Assembly: GCA_038253945.1 (NCBI GenBank)
Contig: JBBSGR010000022.1
Span: 1-34,561 of the forward strand
Direction: 5' to 3'
Length of the DNA stretch: 34,561 nt
Source: JBBRYW01 sp038253945
Lineage (GTDB): Bacteria > Actinomycetota > Thermoleophilia > Gaiellales > Gaiellaceae
Below, piece after piece: positions 14,113-22,399 of this stretch. Under the pieces are notes generated by a model, which worked only from the letters and a program-made list of their open reading frames with translations, was not told the origin of the DNA and did not search any database. Position 1 is the stretch's first letter, and the number at the start of each line of letters is the position of its first letter. The position numbers were made by a program, and so were the translations under genes.

Positions 14113-15912
14113 ATGAGTATGCGTGTTCCGCTCGGAAAAGGCAACGCGGCAACAGCGTCCGTCGAGGGAGATCCAGCCGCACGGCGGGAAGCGCCGGCTT
14201 ACCAGCGCGTGCAGAGCATGCTCGAACGCGAGCAGATCGTCGTGCTGGACGGCGGGAACGCGACCGAGCTCGATCGCGCGCAGGCCGGCGAGCTCGGCAC
14301 CTCGGACAAGGGACTCTGGGGAACGGGTGCACTCTACGGTGCTCCGGCGGCCGTCCTCGATGTCCACCGAAGCTACGTCGCGGCGGGGTGCGACGTCATC
14401 TCGACGAACACCTGGGCCATCCTGGCCGCGGCCGAGCTGGAGGCCGGGGGCTTCGCGGGCGCGCCCGGAATGACCCATTGGATGGACGTCGCGCGGCTGG
14501 GAGTCGGGCTCGCGCGCCAGGCGGTGGACGAGGCCGGGCGAAGCGACAGCTGCGCGGTTGCCTTCAGCGTCAACGGCGCCGTCGACTCCGAGGAGCGCCT
14601 CGCCAGCCTCGACCTGCTGCTCCGCGTGCTGGAGGAGAGCCCGCCGGCTCTGGTCTTGATGGAAACGATGTCGCTGATTCGCGACGGCCTCACCTATCGG
14701 GCCGTGGAGGCCGTCCTCCAGACCGGGCTGCCTGTCTGGCTGAGCTTCCGGCGCTGCCGCCACGGCGTCTGCGGCGTCTACGGCCAGCACTGGGGCGGGC
14801 CGGAGGGAGACCTCTTCGGGCGTGCGGCTCGGCGCTTCGAGGAGATGGGCGTCTCGGCGCTCCTCGTGAACTGTCTGCCGCCCGAGCACGTGGAGGGGAT
14901 GCTGCCATGGCTGCGCGACTTCACCGATCTCCCGCTCGGCGCGTATCCCAATCTCGGTTACTTCGGGGAGAGCGGCTGGCGGTTCGACGAGCGCCTGGGC
15001 CCCGAGCAGTACGCCGAGCTCGCCTTGCGCTGGCGAGCGGAGGGCGCGCAGATCGTCGGCGGCTGCTGCGGAACCTCGCCGGCCCACATCGCGGCGGTGC
15101 ACGAGCGTCTCGCCGGCACGCGACCGGGGCGACCGCGCAGCGAGCCGGTCGTGCGCTCGCTCGTGGCGCCGGCTCGGGTGGTCGCCACGGAGGGGCCATG
15201 GACGGACGAGCACGAGAGAAGGCTCTACCCGCTGCCGTTTCCCGAGCTCGGGCTCGATCCCGAGGTCTTCGTACCCACGCTGGGCAGCCTGCTCGTGTGG
15301 AAGCAGCTCGTTGGCGAAAGCGTCGGCGGAGGGAAGCGCTGCCTCGATGTCGGGTGCGGCAGCGGGCTCCTTACCGTGCAGCTGGCGCTGAACGGCGCCG
15401 CGCATGTACACGCGATCGACGTGGAGCGCCGAGCCGTCGGCAACACGCTCGCGAACGCGTTCAGAAACGGCGTCTCGGACCGCGTTAGCGGCGCCGAGGT
15501 CGACCTGTACATGTTCGAGCCCGAGGAGCGCTACGACGTCGTCGTGGCGAGCCTGTACCAGATGCCGGTCTCGCCCTTCGAGCGGGCGAACGGACACCGC
15601 CCGCTCGACTACTGGGGCCGCAATCTGCTCGACCACCTGATCGCGCTGCTACCGCTTCTCCTCGGGGAGGACGGTGTGGCCCTGCTGATGCAGCTCTCGA
15701 TCCTGGGTCAGCTGCAGACGCAGGAGCTCCTCCGTCGCACGGGTCTCGAGGCGCGCGTGGTGGACTTCGGCTTCTTTCCCTTCACCGAGGCGTTCGAGCG
15801 AAACCGTGAGCAGATCGCGCGTGTCGAGCTCTCGGATGCCTACCACCTCTCGCTCGGCAACGAGGACATGATGGTCGCCTACCTGCTCGAGGTGACTCGC
15901 AGTGGCAGCTGA
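14113..15912 (+). CDS. homocysteine S-methyltransferase fused to a SAM-dependent methyltransferase
   Basis: 599 aa, two enzymes in one chain. Residues about 38-335 are a homocysteine S-methyltransferase domain (VVLDGGNATEL; zinc ligands C254 in VNCL and C318/C319 in GGCCGTS). Residues about 370-599 are a class-I Rossmann methyltransferase with motif I LDVGCGSGL (411-419), acidic motif II HAIDVE, and ASLYQMPV where N-P-P-Y would be in the HemK/PrmA-like groups. The first half would make methionine from a methyl donor; the second uses SAM on an unknown acceptor. ATG 14113 suits the promoter, but ATG 14218, next to the conserved domain, is possible. The IclR gene starts inside its 3' end. Confidence 0.8.
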   Translation: MSMRVPLGKGNAATASVEGDPAARREAPAYQRVQSMLEREQIVVLDGGNATELDRAQAGELGTSDKGLWGTGALYGAPAAVLDVHRSYVAAGCDVISTNTWAILAAAELEAGGFAGAPGMTHWMDVARLGVGLARQAVDEAGRSDSCAVAFSVNGAVDSEERLASLDLLLRVLEESPPALVLMETMSLIRDGLTYRAVEAVLQTGLPVWLSFRRCRHGVCGVYGQHWGGPEGDLFGRAARRFEEMGVSALLVNCLPPEHVEGMLPWLRDFTDLPLGAYPNLGYFGESGWRFDERLGPEQYAELALRWRAEGAQIVGGCCGTSPAHIAAVHERLAGTRPGRPRSEPVVRSLVAPARVVATEGPWTDEHERRLYPLPFPELGLDPEVFVPTLGSLLVWKQLVGESVGGGKRCLDVGCGSGLLTVQLALNGAAHVHAIDVERRAVGNTLANAFRNGVSDRVSGAEVDLYMFEPEERYDVVVASLYQMPVSPFERANGHRPLDYWGRNLLDHLIALLPLLLGEDGVALLMQLSILGQLQTQELLRRTGLEARVVDFGFFPFTEAFERNREQIARVELSDAYHLSLGNEDMMVAYLLEVTRSGS

Positions 15913-16705
15913 GACCGCAACGAGCCTGCGGCGGGCGCTCGAGATTCTCTTCACGCTGGACGGCGACGCCGGGCAGGACGGTGGCCTCGGCGTGACGCGG
16001 GTCGCAGAGCTCGTGGGCCGCGAGAAGAGCCAGGTCTCGCGCACGCTGAAGGTGCTGAGGCAGTACGGGCTCGCCGAGAGAGACGTACAGACCCGCGGCT
16101 ACCGCCTTGGTCCGCGCCTCTTCGCGCTGGCGGGACGATCCTCGCAGGCCACGCTGATCGGCGCCGGCGCCCCCCTGCTTAGGAGGCTCGTGGGCGAGCT
16201 CGGCGAGACCGTGCATCTGTCGCTGCTCCAAGGCGCCGAGGCGTTGACCGTGCTCTCCGAGTCGCCGAACCGAAGCGTTCAGGCCGCTGGTTGGGTGGGA
16301 CGGACGGTGCCGGTGTACTGCACGTCGTCGGGTCGGGCTCTGCTCTTCGACTATGACCGACAGGCCCTGGAAGAGCTGCTGCGAGGCGTTCAGCTCGACG
16401 GTGCGTCGGACCGGGCGCCGAAAGGCCTCGACGATCTCTATGCCCGCATCGATTCGGCCCGGCGTCGCGGCTTCGCGCTCGTGGACGAGGAGTTCGAGCC
16501 GGGTCTCGTCGCCGTAGCCGCACCGGTTCGTAACTTCAGCGGACGCGTCTCGGCGGCGATCAACGTGTCGGCCCCGGCGTTTCGCTTCGCTGAGCGGCTG
16601 GAGGCGGCCGGCCGGGCGGTCAAGGCGGCTGCGGACGAGCTCTCCGAGCGACTCGGCTCGCCGGCGGTGGAGAGAGAAGCGAACCCGTGGATGCCCGCCT
16701 CCTAG
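15902..16705 (+). CDS. IclR-family transcriptional regulator
   Basis: 267 aa. The N-terminal winged helix-turn-helix (residues 7-75, with VTRVAELVGREKSQVSRTLKVLRQYGLAER) is followed by the IclR effector domain (about 90-255, including VYCTSSGRALL and GLVAVAAPVRNFSGRVSAAINVSAP). It regulates by binding small metabolites. GTG 15902 overlaps the end of the methyltransferase fusion gene by 11 bp, so the two are co-transcribed; a role in controlling that operon or the divergent BHMT is likely. Three hairpins follow the stop. Confidence 0.88.
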   Translation: MAAETATSLRRALEILFTLDGDAGQDGGLGVTRVAELVGREKSQVSRTLKVLRQYGLAERDVQTRGYRLGPRLFALAGRSSQATLIGAGAPLLRRLVGELGETVHLSLLQGAEALTVLSESPNRSVQAAGWVGRTVPVYCTSSGRALLFDYDRQALEELLRGVQLDGASDRAPKGLDDLYARIDSARRRGFALVDEEFEPGLVAVAAPVRNFSGRVSAAINVSAPAFRFAERLEAAGRAVKAAADELSERLGSPAVEREANPWMPAS

Positions 16706-16738
16706 CCCACCTAGTGGATCGCCCGCTTCGCCGCCGAA

Positions 16739-16755
16739 GCCGGGCTTGTCCCGGC
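16739..16755 (+). terminator. hairpin 1 after the IclR gene
   Basis: GCCGGG (16739-16744) pairs with CCCGGC (16750-16755) over a 5-nt loop, 34 nt after the stop. There is no T tract. Confidence 0.35.
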
Positions 16756-16765
16756 GAGAGGCTCA

Positions 16766-16786
16766 CTGCGGCCCGGATCGCCGCAG
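16766..16786. terminator. hairpin 2 after the IclR gene
   Basis: CTGCGGC (16766-16772) and GCCGCAG (16780-16786) form a perfect 7-bp stem with a 7-nt loop, directly following hairpin 1. Confidence 0.35.
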
Positions 16787-16803
16787 CGAAGAAGGAGGGG
16801 GCT

Positions 16804-16830
16804 CGCGGGGGAACCATGGGTTCACCCGCG
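16804..16830. terminator. hairpin 3, convergent terminator candidate
   Basis: CGCGGGGGAACC (16804-16815) and GGTTCACCCGCG (16819-16830) form a 12-bp stem with one mismatch and a 3-nt loop. It spans the stop codon of the leftward pseudogene and could end transcripts from both sides. Confidence 0.45.
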
Positions 16831-17332
16831 CGGCCCGTACCACTGCCGCGAGCCGTCCAGGTTCATGACCTGCAGCCGGTAGCGATCACCGCCGTGAGCG
16901 CTTCGCGCCAGGAAGCGGTAGAGCGCGCCGCGGTTCTCTCCGCGGGCCGCGATCAGGAAGCGGTTGAGCTTCGTCTGCTGACCGCTCCGCTCGCGGTAGA
17001 CGTTGAAGCCGGCGACGTCGACCTCGGAAGCCGTGCGCTAGCGCAGGAGCGTCTCCGCCCGCGACCGCGTGGCGGTGAACGATCGCAGCCGGACGGCGGT
17101 GGCCGATGCTTGCGAGAGCGACACGTCGTCGTAGTTGGCAGGCTGGCCGAACCGGTGTGATGGCTCGTCGAGGTTCCGGCCCCCGCGGTGTCGAACCGCC
17201 ACGAGCAGGGCACCCCGGCGCAGATGCTCTCGAAGCTCGGGTTGGGGGCTAGATTCGTATCGGCAAGCGCTCCGGGGGCGGCACGAGCAAGCCGCCTGTC
17301 GCGAACGTGAGAAGTGTCATCGCCCTGTTCAT
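16822..17332 (-). pseudogene. decayed secreted protein with NPSFE module and fibronectin-III-like domain
   Basis: Minus-strand remnant readable across three lesions. ATG 17332 (AGGAAA upstream) begins a signal peptide MNRAMTLLTFATGGLLV. A one-base shift is needed to reach the cleavage region and mature start ALADTNLAPNPSFE..WRFDTAGAGTSTSHHTGSASLP. A second shift near 17130 leads into NYDDVSLSQASATAVRLRSFTATRSRAETLLR. An in-frame TAG at 17040-17038 stands where a Trp is expected. The Fn3-like part then continues (TASEVDVAGFNVYRERSG..LQVMNLDGSRQWYGPRG) to TGA at 16822. The intact ancestor was a small exported surface protein. Several independent lesions make true decay far likelier than sequencing error. 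Confidence 0.7.
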
Positions 17333-17434
17333 CGTTTCCTCCTTGTGGCTAGTCCTCGGAAAGTGACCGACCGCGGCCTAGAAAGAAATCGGGGAAGTCC
17401 CTACGTTTCCGGGCTCGCGGGTGGCAGGGGCGAC

Positions 17435-17440
17435 TAGTCT
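17435..17440 (+). promoter_or_regulatory. -10 hexamer TAGTCT of the amidotransferase gene, leaderless
   Basis: TAGTCT is followed by 6 nt and GTG 17447; no ribosome site. Confidence 0.45.
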
Positions 17441-17446
17441 CCCGGC

Positions 17447-18052
17447 GTGCCCTTGATTTTCGTCGTCACGGAGCATCCGTCGTTCCTGGACGCGTCGAAG
17501 GAGGCGCACTTCGAGCGGATCCGCGGTCGGCTCGAGCAAGCAGCCGGAGCCGAAGTGCAGAGCGTCCGCTACGGCGAAGTCCGGACGCTCGAGGGCGCCG
17601 ACGCCGTCGTGCTCAGCGGCTCGTTCGCGCCGTGGGCGGCGCATGATGCTCAGGCGCTCGAGCGGCTCGGCGACACCGTTCGGCGCTACTCGGGCCCCGT
17701 GCTCGGAATCTGCGCCGGAATGCAGCTGCAGGCGATGTTCGCGTCGGGCTCGGTGCGGCGGGCATTCGCGCGTCCCGCGGAGGGTTTTCGACCTGTTCGC
17801 GTGCTCGACGGCGCCGGCCTCTTCGAAGGGCTCGGAGAGCGGATGACCGTCTACGCGCACCATTCGCACGAGGTGGTCGAATGCCCCGTCGGCTTTCGCG
17901 TCCTGGCCGCGAGCCGGGAGTGCGCGGTCGAGGCGATGGCGGACGAGGAGCGGCTCTGGTGGGGGACCCAGTTCCATCCGGAGGAGTTCTCAGAGACCCA
18001 TCCGGCCGGCGAGCGGGTGCTCCGGAACTTCTTCGTGCTCGCCGGCGTCTAG
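17447..18052 (+). CDS. class-I glutamine amidotransferase-like protein
   Basis: 201 aa single-domain protein of the GATase1 fold. The nucleophile is C89 in GICAGMQ; H177 and E179 in QFHPEE complete the triad. Such domains hydrolyse glutamine and pass ammonia to a partner synthetase, or act alone on gamma-glutamyl compounds. No partner synthetase is next to it. It sits between two regulators in the methylated-amine block, so a gamma-glutamyl-amine hydrolase role is conceivable but unproven. GTG 17447 follows TAGTCT at leaderless spacing. It is convergent with the second IclR gene, sharing a hairpin at the 3' end. Confidence 0.75.
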   Translation: MPLIFVVTEHPSFLDASKEAHFERIRGRLEQAAGAEVQSVRYGEVRTLEGADAVVLSGSFAPWAAHDAQALERLGDTVRRYSGPVLGICAGMQLQAMFASGSVRRAFARPAEGFRPVRVLDGAGLFEGLGERMTVYAHHSHEVVECPVGFRVLAASRECAVEAMADEERLWWGTQFHPEEFSETHPAGERVLRNFFVLAGV

Positions 18053-18076
18053 CCGCGAGTGCTCAGCGGCGGCTAG
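18049..18076. terminator. bidirectional terminator between convergent genes
   Basis: CTAGCCGC (18049-18056) and GCGGCTAG (18069-18076) form an 8-bp perfect stem with a 12-nt loop, covering the amidotransferase stop and lying at the IclR stop. Confidence 0.45.
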
Positions 18077-18863
18077 CTGGAGGCAGGCGCGCCTCGTCAG
18101 GGCGCCACCCGAGCTCGGCGGAGATCGCGCTTGCTCGGCGCCGGAGAGGGTCGAGGGCCGCGCGAATAGCCCTGGCTCCGAATCGCGGCGCGGGCCCCTG
18201 TAGGCCGAGGATCGCGGCCGGCCGGCCCTGGCTGTCCCAGACCGGGGCGGCGATCGCGTTCAGATTCTCCTCGCGCTCGCCCGTCGTTTGCGCCCACCCG
18301 CGTGCGCGCACACGCTCGATCTCGGCGGCGAGCGCGGCCGGATCCGTGATCGTCCGCGACGTGTACGGCGTGAGCGGCGCGCCCGGAAGCTTCCCGTCGC
18401 CGAAGGCAAGCATCACCTTTCCCGTCGCGGTCGCGTGAGCGACGCTCGGACGCCCGATCTGCGCGACGCTTTGAATCGAAGACGGGCTCTGGACGAAGTC
18501 GACGGTCACCGCGGCGTGCTCGCCGGGGAAGGACAGCGTTGCGGTCTCGTCCGTGTCAGCCACGAGGGCCCGCAGATGAGGTCGGGCGATCTGCCGGAGA
18601 TCCATTCGCTCCAGCACCGTGCTGCCGAGCTGCACCAGACGCATTCCGAGGCGGTAGCGCCCGGTCGCGGCGACGTGCTCCACGAAGCCGGCGTCCGACA
18701 GCGTCGCGAGCAGCCGTGAGACGGTGCTCGCATTGATCCCGGTACGGCGCGCGATGTCGCTCGTTCCCAACTCTCCGCCTCCGTCGGCGAGAGCGTCGAG
18801 CACGCCGAGCGCGCGGGCGACGGAGGCGACCTGGCGGCGGGCGGGCTGTCCGGTGCGCGGCAT
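18063..18863 (-). CDS. IclR-family transcriptional regulator
   Basis: 266 aa from ATG 18863. The N-terminal helix-turn-helix (VASVARALGVLDAL, then LGTSDIARRTGINASTVSRLLATLSDAGFVEH) is followed by the effector domain with VAHATATGKVMLAFGDGKLP and the NAIAAPVWDSQGRPAAILGLQGP strand pair. It is divergent from the FAD oxidoreductase gene, and two palindromes lie between them, the usual arrangement for an IclR protein controlling its neighbour and itself. It is the best candidate for the factor binding the TTGCY-N5-RGCAA sites, although the IclR at 15902 is an alternative. Longer forms reach into the oxidoreductase promoter and lack homology. Confidence 0.88.
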   Translation of the reverse strand: MPRTGQPARRQVASVARALGVLDALADGGGELGTSDIARRTGINASTVSRLLATLSDAGFVEHVAATGRYRLGMRLVQLGSTVLERMDLRQIARPHLRALVADTDETATLSFPGEHAAVTVDFVQSPSSIQSVAQIGRPSVAHATATGKVMLAFGDGKLPGAPLTPYTSRTITDPAALAAEIERVRARGWAQTTGEREENLNAIAAPVWDSQGRPAAILGLQGPAPRFGARAIRAALDPLRRRASAISAELGWRPDEARLPPASRR

Positions 18864-18895
18864 GGTAGTCTTTCTGGTTCGATTTTGACATGCTG

Positions 18896-18923
18896 TTGCC
18901 CATGAGGCAATTCCATGAATTGC
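18896..18923. promoter_or_regulatory. double operator between iclR and FAD oxidoreductase genes
   Basis: Site A is TTGCC-CATGA-GGCAA (18896-18910). Site B overlaps it: arms GCAATTC (18907-18913) and GAATTGC (18917-18923) around CAT. Both centres carry CATGA, 13 bp apart. Site A matches the 14073-14087 site at 13 of 15 positions. Confidence 0.65.
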
Positions 18924-18970
18924 AGGAACCACTCGCCCATCGCACCGCTCCAGCGCTTGGTCGTCGCGCG

Positions 18971-20323
18971 ATGAGCTCCGAGCTACCCAGCGCAGCTCCC
19001 ATCGTCGTCGTCGGCGGAGGGGTCCACGGCCTCTCGGCCGCCTACCACCTCGCGCTCGAGCTGGAAGCGGTCGGGCGGGGCACCGGCCGGGACATCGTCG
19101 TGCTCGAAAAGTCGCGCATCGGCGCCGGCGCATCCGGAATCGCCTGCGGCGTTGTCCGCAACTTCTACTTCTCGGAGCCGATGGCCGAGGTGATTCGCGT
19201 CTCTGTCGAGCTGTTCGAGTCGGACCCCCAGGGCTTCGGTTACCACCCGGTCGGCTATATCGCGGCCGTGCCCGAGGTGCAGGCCGAGGACTGCGTCGCC
19301 ATCCAGCGGGGCCAGGCCGCGATCGGCTACCGCTCTGACGTGATCCTCGGCGAGAGCCGCTGCCGGGAGCACATGCGGAAGATCTTCCCCGACTGGAACG
19401 GGGACGGGATCGAGGCCGTGCTGCACGAGCACCAGGGCGGTTGGGCCGTCACGAGCCAGACGGTGGAGAATCTCGCCCGCCTCGCGCGAGACCAAGGGGT
19501 GCGCATCTTCGAGGGGGTCGAGGTGACCGGCTTCGACCTGCACGGCCGCTCAGTGCGTCGCGTCGAGACAGCGGCCGGCGGCATCGACACCGATCTGGTG
19601 GTTGTGGGCGCGGGCCCGTGGTCGGGCCGGATCTGGGGCATGCTGGGGCTGCTGCCCGAGGTGCGTGTGAGGAGCCCCGAGCGCGCGACTGGGTCGAACG
19701 GCGACGGCTTCGAGAGCCGGCCGATCGTCACCTACTGGAAGCTGCAGGAGGGCGACTATTGGCTGGACGACGTGGAGCTGAAGGACGCTCACGGAAACGA
19801 GCCGCCCGTCGTCCATCTCGACCACGTCGAGCCGCTTCGCTCGGACCGCGATGGCAGGGTGATCGAGGAGGGCGCCTGGGGCATCTACTACAAGATCGGG
19901 CGGCGCGGCTTCGGCGTGCAGGGGGGCGGAGTGCCGATCGAGCTCGGCACGGAAGTCGAGCTCGAGCCGTACGGGCACGGGAATCCGAAGCACATCGTCG
20001 GCGACGAGTTCACGGACTACTTCACCTCGGGACTCGCCCGCGCGCACGAGCGCTTTCGCGGCAAGGGCAGCCAGTGGCACGTCGATCCGCACGGCGGGAT
20101 CGGCGCGTTCACGCCCGACAACTACCCGATCGTCGACTACGTGCGGCCGAACGCCTACCTGATCATGGACTCGAACCACGGCTTCAAGATGATCGGGATG
20201 GGCAAGCTCGTCGCGAAGGACATCCTCGCCGGCGGCGAGAGCCGCCTCGAGCCGTTCCGGCTCTCGCGCTACGAGGCCGGCGTCACCCACGCCGTCTCCA
20301 GCTCGCCGTATCCCTGGAACTAG
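18971..20323 (+). CDS. FAD-dependent amine oxidoreductase (DAO family)
   Basis: 450 aa. The dinucleotide-binding motif IVVVGGGVHGLSAAYHL opens the protein and the DAO fold (PF01266) continues through a second FAD segment (DLVVVGAGPWSGRIWGM) to the C-terminal FAD-contacting stretch (IGAFTPDNYPIVDYVRPNAYLIMDSNHGFKMIG). Such enzymes oxidise secondary or tertiary amines, including sarcosine and dimethylglycine. In this block it could take dimethylglycine to sarcosine, but the substrate is inferred from context only. ATG 18971 is chosen just before the conserved motif; ATG 18902 lies inside the operator and its extra residues look unconserved. The stop shares CTAG with the convergent MmgE/PrpD stop. 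Confidence 0.82.
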   Translation: MSSELPSAAPIVVVGGGVHGLSAAYHLALELEAVGRGTGRDIVVLEKSRIGAGASGIACGVVRNFYFSEPMAEVIRVSVELFESDPQGFGYHPVGYIAAVPEVQAEDCVAIQRGQAAIGYRSDVILGESRCREHMRKIFPDWNGDGIEAVLHEHQGGWAVTSQTVENLARLARDQGVRIFEGVEVTGFDLHGRSVRRVETAAGGIDTDLVVVGAGPWSGRIWGMLGLLPEVRVRSPERATGSNGDGFESRPIVTYWKLQEGDYWLDDVELKDAHGNEPPVVHLDHVEPLRSDRDGRVIEEGAWGIYYKIGRRGFGVQGGGVPIELGTEVELEPYGHGNPKHIVGDEFTDYFTSGLARAHERFRGKGSQWHVDPHGGIGAFTPDNYPIVDYVRPNAYLIMDSNHGFKMIGMGKLVAKDILAGGESRLEPFRLSRYEAGVTHAVSSSPYPWN

Positions 20324-21654
20324 CCTTCGCGCACTGCTGAGCGATCCCGGAGCTGGTGCGAATCAGCGGCGAGCAGCCCCAGCAGCTCGTCGAGGGGGCG
20401 GCCGGCGAGCGTGCTTTCCCGGTCGGCATGTGTCGGCGTCACTCCGGCGGCGAACAGGTCGAACTTCCGCTCGACGATCGCGGCAAAGCCCGGGTCGTCG
20501 GCTTCACCCGGCGCCTCGGTCGGCCCCGAGCGATGCGAGCTTCCATCGGTGAGCTCGATTGTCACCTCCGAGAGCCGGCGAGCCGGGAAGGCCGCGTCGA
20601 AGGCCGGGGCGACGTCGATCTCGACGAGACCCTCGATGCACCTCGCCGCTGGATCCTCGAACGCGTCGGCCAGGATATGCCGCACGCCGAAGTCGGCGTG
20701 GGCGAGCGCAGCCGCGACCGGCCAGGCCAGACTGTACTGGGCCATCTCGGTGGTCGTGGGGTGCGCGCGGGAGAGCGCAGCAGCGGCCGAGAAGGTGCGG
20801 ACGACGACGCGCGCGATCGCGCTCGAGTCCGCGCCGAGGATCGAGCGAAGCCCGAGCGCCGCCTCGATCGCCGGGTGCGACCAGCGACAGCACGGGAATC
20901 TCTTCACGTAGACGTCGAGGACGTGCCAGCGCTCGCCGAGGTCGGCCCACACGTCGCTCGCTTCCAGGAGCCTACTCCGCGTGGCGGTGAACCCGCGTTC
21001 CGCCAGGAGGGCCGAGAAGACGCCGAGCTGCGCGCCGTAGCCGCAGGCGTCCTTCGTCATGGCGGGATCGGCGACCGATCGCATCACGGGCGCGACCGGG
21101 GCGTGGTACTCGGCGAGCCCGAGCGCGTGAGCGGTTCGCGCCGGGTCGAGTCGAAGCAGACGGGCGCCGGCCGAGGCGGCTCCCACGGCGCCCCACGCCC
21201 CCGACGCGTGGTACTCGGGGCTGCGGGCGTGCAGTTCGATGCCGGCCCGAACGGCGACCTCGTACCCGACCAGAATCGCGCCCAGGAGCTCCTCGAGCGC
21301 GGCTCCGGCTCCCTCGGCGATGGCAAGCGCGGCGGGAACGACGTTCGCTCCGGGATGCCCCTTGGTCAGCCGATGCCCGTCGTCGAAGTCGAGCGCATTC
21401 GCGAGCACGCCGTTCGCCCACGCTGCGCCGGTCGCAGTCAGCCGGCGACCGTCAAGGAGCGCTGTGGCCTCCGCCCCACTGTGCTGCGTCTCGGCGTAGT
21501 CGGCGGCGATGCAGGCGGTCGGCGTGGCCCGGCCGGCGAGCGAGACGGCGAGGAAGTCTCGAAGGAGCAGCGAGAGGCGCGAGCGAACGGCGCCTGGCGC
21601 ATCTGGCCAGCCGAGCCCGAGGACGAAGTCGAGCAGCGGGCGCCGCTCATTCAT
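20320..21654 (-). CDS. MmgE/PrpD family protein
   Basis: 444 aa all-helical-plus-lid protein of the MmgE/PrpD family (PF03972), which includes 2-methylcitrate dehydratase and aconitate decarboxylase-type enzymes. Recognisable parts are GAAWANGVLANALDFDDGHRLTKGHPGANVVPAALAIAE, the YEVAVRAGIELHARSPEYHASGAWGAVGAA block and MTKDACGYGAQLGVFSALLAERGFTA. It likely dehydrates or isomerises a hydroxy- or unsaturated acid; the substrate is unknown. ATG 21654 overlaps the stop of the broken hydrolase (ATGA), so it belongs to the sox operon as its last gene. It ends tail to tail with the FAD oxidoreductase. Confidence 0.82.
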   Translation of the reverse strand: MNERRPLLDFVLGLGWPDAPGAVRSRLSLLLRDFLAVSLAGRATPTACIAADYAETQHSGAEATALLDGRRLTATGAAWANGVLANALDFDDGHRLTKGHPGANVVPAALAIAEGAGAALEELLGAILVGYEVAVRAGIELHARSPEYHASGAWGAVGAASAGARLLRLDPARTAHALGLAEYHAPVAPVMRSVADPAMTKDACGYGAQLGVFSALLAERGFTATRSRLLEASDVWADLGERWHVLDVYVKRFPCCRWSHPAIEAALGLRSILGADSSAIARVVVRTFSAAAALSRAHPTTTEMAQYSLAWPVAAALAHADFGVRHILADAFEDPAARCIEGLVEIDVAPAFDAAFPARRLSEVTIELTDGSSHRSGPTEAPGEADDPGFAAIVERKFDLFAAGVTPTHADRESTLAGRPLDELLGLLAADSHQLRDRSAVREG

Positions 21655-22399
21655 GCTTCGTCGGCGAAGAACTGCACGAGCGCTTGTGCCACCTCCTGCG
21701 GCGCGTCCTCCATCGAGAAACGGCCGGCGTCCTCGATCATCGTCGGCTCGGCGCCCGGCACCAGGTCGACCAGGCGGCGCGCGACCGAGGGATCGAGCCA
21801 GGCGTCGCGGTCGCCCCAGATGATGCAGAGTGGCACGTCGAGCGTCGGCGGCAACCGCTCGAGTTCCCGCGTGTGCTCCTCGTCGAAGTACTCGACCTTG
21901 CGCAGGTATGCCGCCTGCCCTTGCGGCCCGCGCCAGGGATTCTGGTACGCCGCGAGGGCCTCGTCGTCGAAGCCGCGGTGGACGGCCGTCCGGAGGTGGG
22001 CATCGGTGATGCGATCGAAGATGTGATGGGGCATTGTCCGATAGGTCTCCAGGTGGGCCGACGCGTGACGGGTCGTCGGTGTGATCCACGGCGAGGACGA
22101 CGCCGTCATGATCGCGATTCGCTGGAACCGCGTTCGGGCAGCTCGTCGAGCAGGCTTGCCTGCGCGGGGATCGAGACCCCGGCGTCCTCGGGCGCCGGCG
22201 AGTTGCCGTATCCCAGGAGACCGAAGGCGTAACTGGTGAAGCTCCTCGCAAGGCCGGGTACGACGTTCCTCCACAGGTACGACCAGCTCGGCGTCCCGTG
22301 CACGAGTACGACAGGCGGCCCGGTGCCGAACGAATCCCGGGCGATCTCTCCCGTGGCGAGCATTGCCCGCCGGCGGACCGCCCAGGGCGCTCGTGTCAT
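21651..22399 (-). pseudogene. alpha/beta-hydrolase (haloalkane dehalogenase-like), internally deleted
   Basis: The N-terminal part from ATG 22399 has the oxyanion motif VVLVHGTPSWSYLWRNVVPGL and a GYGNS turn. It goes out of frame near 22125-22145, directly after ASLLDEL. In the next frame the second half is readable: RIAIMTASSSPWITPTTRH, then CIIWGDRDAWLDP (acid residue) and EDAGRFSMEDAPQEVA. Family comparison indicates that about 35 residues with the nucleophile elbow are missing at the join. The catalytic His is also replaced, DAGR instead of DAGH. Two independent defects argue for real decay. The start overlaps the soxB stop (TGATG), so it is still carried in the sox operon. Confidence 0.75.

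Noticed and set aside
13984..15636. 550-codon minus-strand frame across the methyltransferase fusion
   Set aside because: Antisense of a well-supported gene; composition is that of a shadow frame.
16687..17160. 157-codon plus-strand frame after IclR
   Set aside because: It runs over the hairpins and the antisense of a recognisable decayed gene, with no homology of its own.
20356..22026. 556-codon plus-strand frame
   Set aside because: Antisense shadow of MmgE/PrpD and the hydrolase remnant; typical of GC-rich DNA, no domain recognised.
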